A DNA stretch of 64,000 nt from Phosphuga atrata. Lineage: Eukaryota; Arthropoda; Insecta; Coleoptera; Silphidae. The DNA is taken from contig OX155893.1 in NCBI GenBank assembly GCA_944588485.1, positions 30,166,080 to 30,230,079 of the forward strand. The letters run 5' to 3'. Under the pieces are notes generated by a model. That model saw nothing but the letters and a program-made list of their open reading frames with translations, did not search any database and was not told where the DNA came from. The translations under genes and the position numbers were made by a program. Below are positions 57,325-64,000 of this stretch, piece by piece. Every line of letters starts with the position of its first letter. Within the stretch, counting starts at the first letter, position 1.

Positions 57325-57889
57325 GTTAGAGTTTTCATAGAGTCAATACTAATTTCACTCCTGGATGTTGAGTGCTTGTACAGTACAAACAGGCTGATTA
57401 AATATTTTGTTGGTAACGTGATAGAATAAAACGATGAAGAGTTGGTCGTAAAAATTACCAGACCATATAAAAATAAATTTGTTTGGCCAACAATTCAAGA
57501 CACTGCACTATAGACGAAAAAGATATTATCATAGTTTTGCTTGAACCAACCACTGATCAAGGAGAAAATTTGACTTTCCATTTCGTTTCTATAAATTCAT
57601 AATTTATAGCTCACCACTATCTGCTTACCAGTTTTTCTAGTTGTTTCAGAACTTCTTGTCTTTATTTATCTTTTAAATCGTTCTTTGTTTTGTTTTTCTG
57701 TTTAGAAATTTAAAAACTTTGTAACTTTTTTACATTTGCAGTTTTATTTATAAATAAAAAACCAAAATGCACAATTTTGTGTAAAATTTACAAAGTTCAA
57801 CTATTTAAAAAATATATCGCATTTACCCACTCCACCTTATACCAATTCCTTCTTTACGTCCCAGATTTTCAGTATACAGTTATTTACTA

Positions 57890-59190
57890 AGGTGACCAGA
57901 TTTTTTAAACATGAAGGCAGTACATTGTACGGATGAATGTGTAGTGGTTGTGCATGTGCAAAATCAAACTCCCTTCCCAATTTATATTATATTTCAATAA
58001 TATCCTTAAAAAAATCTATAGCTCTTCGAAACAATCAGTCCATTTTTTTAAATATTCAAGAAAAGTTTTATAAAAACATTTAATTTTTTTAATAAATTTC
58101 GCCTCGCTTCCAGGGTTTTTTGACTCTTCGATTGTATCGAGTTTCTGCGTTAATTTTAATGGAACAAATCCAAAATTTTATCTAACTACTATTTGCTCCA
58201 ACACATTATTTAAGACAGTTTTCACCACGGAAGAGCTGACACTTTAGAACTCAATTTCTTTAATAGTGATATCAAATACAACAGCTTGACTATGGATGAA
58301 ATGCAATGTAACTTCAGATCTCATTTCGAAAAATTCTTTTTATATTGTGGGACACTGGTATAAACTTACCATAACTTTCGTATTAAGAAATACGAGCGCA
58401 AAGGCTCAAACATTTTGATTACCCGTAAAAGGGGGTGGGAAGCAGGTGTTGTCGTTTTGGAATATCCCAACATATTTTTGTATTCTATTTCTGCTTCCTC
58501 ACAAAAATCTTTAAGATCTTTAAGAATCTCGCACTCTTGCATTAATCTTTTTTGCACACTATTTTCACCTTTCCTTTTGAGTACTTCAAAATTAATATTA
58601 GTTTTATCTGCAGATAGAGCGATTATTTTTTCTTTCAAATTACGGTAAGTTATTATATTAAGAATATGCTCTGACAATTTCTCCTGGTACAGAGTCTAAA
58701 ATTAATAGTATAACATTTACTCCAGTTACGAGGAAAAAGTATCAGACTAAAATGGGATACATTTTTATTTTTTTAGGATTTGAAGCATCTGATGAAATTG
58801 TAATATATTTTGCTTTTTCCAAATCTTGTTTCAAACATTCGAATGATACATACATCATCTACTATTGCTTCGCATTTTGCTCGCCCACAATTAATTTTTG
58901 TTTCAAAGAGTCTGCACACTATATTTCACGTAAAATCAATCCATATTACGAAACTATCGTTATGACATATTGTATGAAATGGAAATGTTCCCTCAGGTAT
59001 TGCTTTTTTTCATCTAATGAAAAAGTGATATTTTTCAAGTAGTCAATCACCTTTGACGACGAAGCTGCTGAATGCAGCAGCTTCATCGTCAAACAAAACA
59101 TTGCAAGAGTGATAAACATAACACTTACATTAATGAATGTAAGTGTTACGTTTACTATCCATAAATAATATACATTTCCCAAATAAACTC
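57890..59190 (-). pseudogene. hAT transposase fragment inserted in unit B
   Basis: The minus strand 58677-58366 reads KIIALSADKTNINF and LKDFCEEAEIEYKNMLGYSK, typical of one insect hAT group between the first and second catalytic acids. A degraded continuation runs to the 3' end (GGTCACC at about 57893). Upstream 59182-58750 is poorly readable and includes two hairpins. It is not present in unit A. Confidence 0.65.
59052..59155. repeat. Two adjacent hairpins
   Basis: TTTGACGACGAAGCTGCTG (59052-59070) pairs with 59075-59093 with one mismatch. AACACTTACATT (about 59120-59131) pairs with AATGTAAGTGTT (about 59136-59147), and the pairing extends outward imperfectly. Both have the same four-base spacer AATG. 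Confidence 0.8.
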
Positions 59191-59958
59191 ACTGTCAGTC
59201 ATAAAAGTTGTTTGATCTCATGTAAAAAACATTTTACGTTTATTACTTTTAAGTTTTGTTAACAGTCTCACAAATTGGGTTTCACGATAGAACAAACTAT
59301 ATTTGAGAGGTGGAATAGATGATTTTTCTCAATTGAACTAAGCTTAACTACTCATTTTATTTTATATCCTCTTTTTGGATCGCTCGGTATGTTTGTAACT
59401 AAACATTTCAAAATGTAATATTTGTTTTCATTGTAATATCTTATTAACAAATAAAAAACAGGCTTTTGTGGGGGTACGAGCCTACGAAAAATAAGTGAGG
59501 ATAAAGGGTTGCAGATTGATTTAGATTTTTTTTTACGTATTTAAAAATATAATTGAAATAATCTAACAAGAATAAGAAATGAAGCAATAATTTAAATTTT
59601 TGATTTGATTAAATTAAATCTACATATGTACTCCAATTAGGGCGTATTAGATAAATATAAATTGTCTCCTGTATATATCCTTTGACATCTATAGATAGCC
59701 TTGGCTGTCAAAGTGACAGTAAACTTCTTTTTACTTTCAGTTGAAGCTTCAGAGGCTCGTTGTCTTCAAACCCTTTCAAATTTGTAAGTATTTTGAACTT
59801 TTCAAAACAAATCATTACTACAAAAATAGTTTTATCTCCTAAATCTCATTTTTCTTTTCTTCTCATGTTCATTTGGAGGGTACTAATTTTTATTGGTTAT
59901 AGCATTAATGCTTATTGTTTATTACCTAGATTGTGGCTTTGTATACATATAAAGAAAT

Positions 59959-60096
59959 ATGGGGATTTTCAGTTCGAGAGTTGCTCAGGCTAACATGTCT
60001 ACACCAACAGCTACTATGGTCAAGGATCTGATCAACAGTGATGTCGTTGTCATCTTCTCGAAAACATATTGCCCTTACTGCAAATTAGCTAAAGAA
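59959..60096 (+). CDS. Glutaredoxin paralogue, first coding exon (partial gene)
   Basis: 46 codons starting MGIFSSRVAQANMSTPTATM and ending CPYCKLAKE before a GTAAGA donor, as in the complete gene at 46477. From the Met-Val-Lys of the core to the donor all 27 residues are identical to that gene, with four silent differences. The N-terminal linker differs by a two-codon gain and amino-acid changes. The preceding non-coding region is also duplicated. Exons 2 and 3 are not in the remaining 3.9 kb, so the gene either continues beyond the window or is a truncated copy. Confidence 0.8.
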
Positions 60097-60740
60097 GTAA
60101 GACAAAAAGAAAATGACTGAAAAATATATTATAACAAATGAACTATTGTACTACATTCAAAGACAAAAATTTTAATTGGTAACAACAATTTTTGAAAAAC
60201 AGAATAGTACTGAATGAAACAAGGTTCAATGCAGTTGCAGTATTTTGTAATAGCTTATATTTTGGGTCATTTCACACTTTGCAAGCGATCAATTTATTGT
60301 TTTTTCTCTAGTAGCATCGGACCTCAAGGTTCACAAGGTTAACAAGGTTCAATGTAAATGAATCAGAGAAAGTCAAACACAAAATACATTCCATATTGAT
60401 AAATTTCATTAAATCAATTAAAAAAATGTTTTATCAAAAGGTATTGATTTTGCAATTATTGATATATAAGTTGCTGTATATTAGGATTTTTTGTTTATAA
60501 AATTTTCTACACAGATTACTATTTTTATTATTGTTTGCACTACTTTTTAAAACTAGGTTTGTAAAGGTTACTTTTTATTTAGTATTAATTATAGTGGTTA
60601 TTGAAAGACTGGGACAGACAAATTCTGATTAACAAATCTCCATTGATATAAGACTCAAGTAAAATCAAATCACTTAAGTAACAAGTGTAGGAAGGAAAAA
60701 AATACAGACAGTATCTAAATCACTCTATATCTATAAACTA

Positions 60741-61837
60741 TTAAATAGTAACATTTGTATATTTTCTTCAAAGATTATAATTTCTAGGAAATCATTGTAT
60801 ACATATCATTGTATTTTTTGTATTTGATCAGCATATTTTTTTTTTGGGAAAATTACAGGGTTATATACAGGGGTGGGGAAGCCAAATTTTGAACAACCGG
60901 CTCGCTATTATTTAAAAGGAAAAAAACGGTAAATGAGTACATTGTCTTCATTTATTTTAGTACAATAATTGTGTAATTCAGCTTCTGAACTGCTAATAGC
61001 AATTGTGCTTGCTATTTTTTAGCCCTTAAAATTGAATTAGGTAATTGAACATTTTTCAGTTGTATGTTTGCATCTATAAAGTCAAGAAAATCGATAACAT
61101 CTACTTGTTTTGTATTAATTATAACTTTAAAATTTCACATAATTTTCTAACCATTTCTTCACCTTCTAACCATGGCGACATAATTTTATCTAATGATCAG
61201 GCAGAAGGATCTAAAATCTCGAAGAGTTGCACAAATTTTTCATAGTTATCAGTGTCATTGTTTTAATTCTTATCATCATTATCCACACTATAATATTTGG
61301 ACACATTTCAGTTAATTTTGCGACTACTCCAGATTTTCTTCCTAACATTGTCGATGCACCATGTGAACAGAATTCAGAGATTTCTTTGCAAATAATTTTT
61401 ATCAAACCCATTTTACGTACGCACATGATGTGTGTAGTGTGTTGCGCACATGATATGTTTGCGAGTAAAATATGCACATCGGCGCGATGTGCATATTTTG
61501 CATAAACATACTTTTAAAAAATGGCTTACTTTTTTTGTTTTAGGGGTAATTTAACAAGCGGCTCGCCGAGTTTCAAAAATTTTAACAACCGGCTCGACCG
61601 AGCCGGTTCCAGCCCACCCCTGGTTATATAGAACCCAAAAACTCGCTTAATGTAAATAAATGTCAGTCGTGGTGTTTGCCAGTGAAGTAGTTGTTTTCAA
61701 GAAAGTTTTTATAGAAAGATTAGTTATATATATTAGTTATATAAAGATAGTTACTAATGATGTTGTTGATGATAGGTATACAATGATTTCCTAGAAATTA
61801 TAATCTTTGAAGTAAAGATACAAATGTTACTATTTAA
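60741..61837. repeat. 69-bp inverted repeat around a hAT element
   Basis: 60741-60809 is inverted at 61769-61837 (shared ATAGTAACATTTGTAT and TAATTTCTAGGAAATCAT). The 755-bp hAT element sits in the space between. The outer repeat is itself probably a fold-back element into which the hAT inserted. Confidence 0.75.
60868..61622 (-). mobile_element. 755-bp hAT deletion derivative with 8-bp target duplication
   Basis: Inverted ends CAGGGGTGGG and CCCACCCCTG, flanked by GTTATATA at 60860-60867 and 61623-61630. The minus strand 61400-61290 reads SHGASTMLGRKSGVVAKLTE, a conserved hAT transposase block, but the rest of the protein is missing. It contains CCGGCTCG motifs near both ends and a 14-bp hairpin at 61467-61499. 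Confidence 0.88.
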
Positions 61838-62314
61838 TATTATCAAAATCTTCAAACTCAACAATATATAAATAATAATCTATAAACTAGATGAAAATGT
61901 AGAAGATAAATTCAGTACAACAGTAGAAATTAATAATTAGATGAAAGTTGACACAGATCAATTCACCTTGTCATTGTAAAAATTTTTTAATATAATTTTT
62001 AACAGAAATCATTATGAAATTTAATTCATTCCAATAAGATTTTTTTAACATTATATGTATGATGTTTTCAGATTTTGAGAATTTGAGTCAATCCATAAAA
62101 AACATTTTATCTAGTCCCACTCCAAAATGAATGCAAATTATTGTATGTGAAGGATACCATTACTATAATCGTGTGTAAAAGTTTCCAAATCGTGCGTGAA
62201 AGTTGAATGTAAATCAAATGGAGTTTCATTATTAAATGATTTTCGTTTGTTGTTACTACGGCAACAACTCGCGTCACTAAACAAAAAACATATACCTAGT
62301 CAAAAAAAAAATGT

Positions 62315-62719
62315 ATTACTCATTCGGGTTAAGTTTCATCTTGGCGCCCGTTTTTTACTGCGACAAATGGTTATATTATTACTCCATAACTTCCGTAAAG
62401 CACGCAAATATTGAATAAAAATCGCGAAGTTACATTAAGAAAAACATATGAATAAATAAAATAAACACAAACAAAACCTCAATATTCAAAAAATGACGAG
62501 AAAGTAACAGAAATTTAAGAAGAAATTACTAAATAAAAATTAAATAAAACGTTATCAAATGGGTGTAAATGGTGATACCGGATGATGAGAGTTCTTATGA
62601 CAAATCCACACCACCGGAGACAATTTAAAAAGCATATTCTTCTTCATTTATTTATCTATTTTTTTTGGATGACCCCCTGGACCCCAAACTTGTAAGATAC
62701 GTCCCCTCGCATGAGTAAT
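62315..62719 (+). mobile_element. ~400-bp MITE, ATTACTCATGCG family, copy 5
   Basis: Ends ATTACTCATTCG and CGCATGAGTAAT. Inside lie CATCTTGGCGCCCG, the GGTGATACCGGA block and AACTTGTAAGATACGTCCCC. The ATG frame is worn. Confidence 0.8.
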
Positions 62720-62734
62720 ATAAAATATTATCTG

Positions 62735-62875
62735 CAACTCGTGCGGTATTGTCAATTGCCTTCTCGAGCGAATGAGCGATATTGGGCGCACGAACGAAGC
62801 ACTCACTTCGTTCGTATATACCAATATCGCTCTCGTGAGCCATTGACAACTTACCGCACTTGTTGCACAATATAC
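62735..62875. repeat. Hairpin tail following MITE copy 5
   Basis: GCGGTATTGTCAATTGCCTT near 62745 pairs with CATTGACAACTTACCGC near 62842. An inner pair (GCGATATTGG with CCAATATCGC) and ACGAACGAAG/CTTCGTTCGT make a nested, almost continuous stem. Confidence 0.75.
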
Positions 62876-63028
62876 TATTCTGAAGTATATAAAAATTGAA
62901 TTAATTTTCCTTATTTAGAATCATGAAGTCTGGGCCTCTCAGTCTGGAGTTTATGGCTCTAATATAACTTAACCTAACCTAATCTATGAATAGGATGATT
63001 GCTACATTTACTACGTGGTAATTCATAC

Positions 63029-63270
63029 TTACATTGAATTGAAAAATTCACTATGTTTTTACCACACTTAAACTATGTAAAAATGTTATACAACTTATTA
63101 TTCCCAGTTATATAAATTTCTACACATATCACGACTTAAGTTTCGACGTTGACAAAATTGACCGTCAAACTGAAAGTAGAAACTTATATAACTGTGAATA
63201 ATAAGTTGTATAACATTTTTACATAGTATAAGTGTGGTAAAAACATAGTGAATTTTTCAATTCAATGTAA
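63029..63270. repeat. 95-bp-arm fold-back of Penelope-like terminal sequence
   Basis: 63029-63123 pairs with 63176-63270 in exact register around a 52-base spacer. The left arm matches the terminal sequence of the Penelope-like copies at 38480 and 51880 (TACTTACATTGAATTGA). Confidence 0.85.
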
Positions 63271-63734
63271 CCTAATCTAGGTTAACCTAGATTACATCGA
63301 CAACGACCAAATAGTGTTCCCATCAGTGTTCGTTTTTACTATCTAGCAATTTCTGCCACAGAGGCGCTAAACGTTCTAACCTTATTATGTCAGTGATTGG
63401 AAGTATTTTGTCTGTCAAAATTTCAATTTTTCAATATTATCGGTAAGAAACAATTATTTTTTTGTAAATTCAACATTCTTTGTAGATAAAATAATGTATG
63501 ATACCCTTGTGTGAAAGGCTTTTGTGCACACTTGTATCATAAACTAATAACAACAGTTGAAACATGAGTTGTGTAAAGTGTATAGATTTATATAACTTTA
63601 CAAGTTATATAATATTTTTTCAAAAATTATTGGTAAAAACATAGTAAATTTTAAACATAGTAAACAAGAGATTACAATCTCTTGTTTTAAACTAGTTATA
63701 GTCGAAACTGGATAAATACTAAAGTACATAAAGA

Positions 63735-64000
63735 ATTTTAGTTCAAAAAGCTGAATCCACCTTTTTTTTAATTGTGGGTCCTTTTTAAATTTAGGTGGAA
63801 TTTCTTTATTTCCCCTATTCTACAACACAATATGCATAAAGAGATCTTGACTAGACTGATAAGAAAATATGAGGCTAGTCATACAAGAATTCTGTCAAAA
63901 GAGACAAGACTTCATGAAGAATTCTGACAGACTAGCAACATGAGTCAAAAGAGACCAGACTAAGTAGACAAGACTACAGGGTCGTTTAGTACATATAATC
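63735..64000. repeat. Segmental duplication unit B, right part
   Basis: Equivalent of 47550-47820 (GATCTTGACTAGACTGATAA, then CTTCATGAAGAATTC and GACTAGCAACATGAGTCAAA). It is still matching unit A when the window ends, so the duplication probably continues. Confidence 0.85.

Larger units (their letters stand above)
54630..57560 (+). pseudogene. jerky-like transposase remnant split by a hAT element
   Basis: The plus strand 54660-55070, with stops, reads YTKADLELALNEQKNIELPE, then NCRKMGILILTQ, FKKRHNLTVKTPQNVEYPRK and NPFIIYQNFDLLKAT. This is the order of the psq and CENP-B DNA-binding domains of jerky-like proteins. A C-terminal part follows at 55140-55340 and resumes after the hAT insertion at about 57325-57560 (DEELVVKITRPYKNKFVWPT, IQDTAL). 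The DDE domain is missing, so this is an internal-deletion derivative. Confidence 0.65.
57752..60650. repeat. Segmental duplication unit B, left part
   Basis: Equivalent of 45432-46990. It contains an additional 1.3-kb hAT fragment at about 57890-59190, then the dispersed repeat (59195-59470), the glutaredoxin 5' region and first exon, and part of the following intron. Similarity to unit A fades at about 60650. Confidence 0.88.

Noticed and set aside
58752..59042. Plus-strand frame over the hAT fragment at 58.8-59.0 kb
   Set aside because: The recognisable hAT residues are on the minus strand nearby; this frame has no family features.
1..64000. tRNA, rRNA or snRNA genes
   Set aside because: No stretch with a convincing cloverleaf, box A/B pair or known snRNA core was seen by eye; a covariance-model scan would be needed to exclude them.

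Overview
The window reads as AT-rich nuclear DNA from an insect, most likely a beetle. The evidence is spliced genes with GT-AG introns, a hexamerin storage protein (a family typical of insects), and a dense load of hAT, Tc1/mariner, Tigger/jerky, Ginger-like, LINE and Penelope-like relics. Beetle is an inference from the general look of the hexamerin and the transposons. There is no prokaryotic or viral gene organisation.

Four host genes are supported. (1) GMP synthetase, + strand, 7171-9747, six exons, 689 aa. (2) A DDX46/Prp5-type spliceosomal DEAD-box helicase, + strand, 23157-32159, five coding exons, 1000 aa. Its large introns hold transposon insertions. (3) A hexamerin (arylphorin-like storage protein), - strand, 33657-36484, two exons, 697 aa, with a non-canonical GC-AG intron and a TATA box. 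(4) A dithiol glutaredoxin (CPYC), + strand, 46477-51663, three exons, 112 aa. A second glutaredoxin first exon (59959-60096) lies in a segmental duplication about 13.5 kb downstream. Its remaining exons would lie beyond the window. The genes do not form one pathway; they are unrelated neighbours.

The rest is mobile DNA. 2.3-6.5 kb: three transposase relics with long terminal inverted repeats. 11.2-12.3 kb: hAT C-terminal fragments. 13.3-14.8 kb: a decayed Tc1-like element inside a TA microsatellite. 14.9-21.2 kb: a giant inverted repeat with arms of about 3.1 kb carrying hAT fragments. 23.8-26.4 kb: a hAT element with an 8-bp target duplication, carrying LINE sequence, inside a DDX46 intron. 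32.4-32.8 kb: a fold-back element with 22-bp tandem repeats. 38.4-43.2 kb: Penelope-like GIY-YIG endonuclease, jerky-like transposase and a KRBA2/Ginger-like integrase element, the last containing a nearly perfect 258-bp-arm hairpin. 47.9-49.2 kb: an intronless coiled-coil pseudogene inside a glutaredoxin intron. 51.8-57.6 kb: a second Penelope/jerky composite, an R1-like LINE inside a 14-bp minisatellite, and a jerky-like gene interrupted by a hAT element. 57.7-64 kb: the second copy of the glutaredoxin duplication, with further hAT and fold-back insertions. A MITE family of about 400 bp with ends ATTACTCATGCG recurs at six places.

The most notable signals are the 6.3-kb palindrome, the hairpin with almost identical 258-bp arms, the glutaredoxin duplication whose catalytic exon differs only at silent sites in its core, the GC-AG intron of the hexamerin, and the R1-like LINE nested in its minisatellite. 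All repeat boundaries were read by eye and may be off by some bases.
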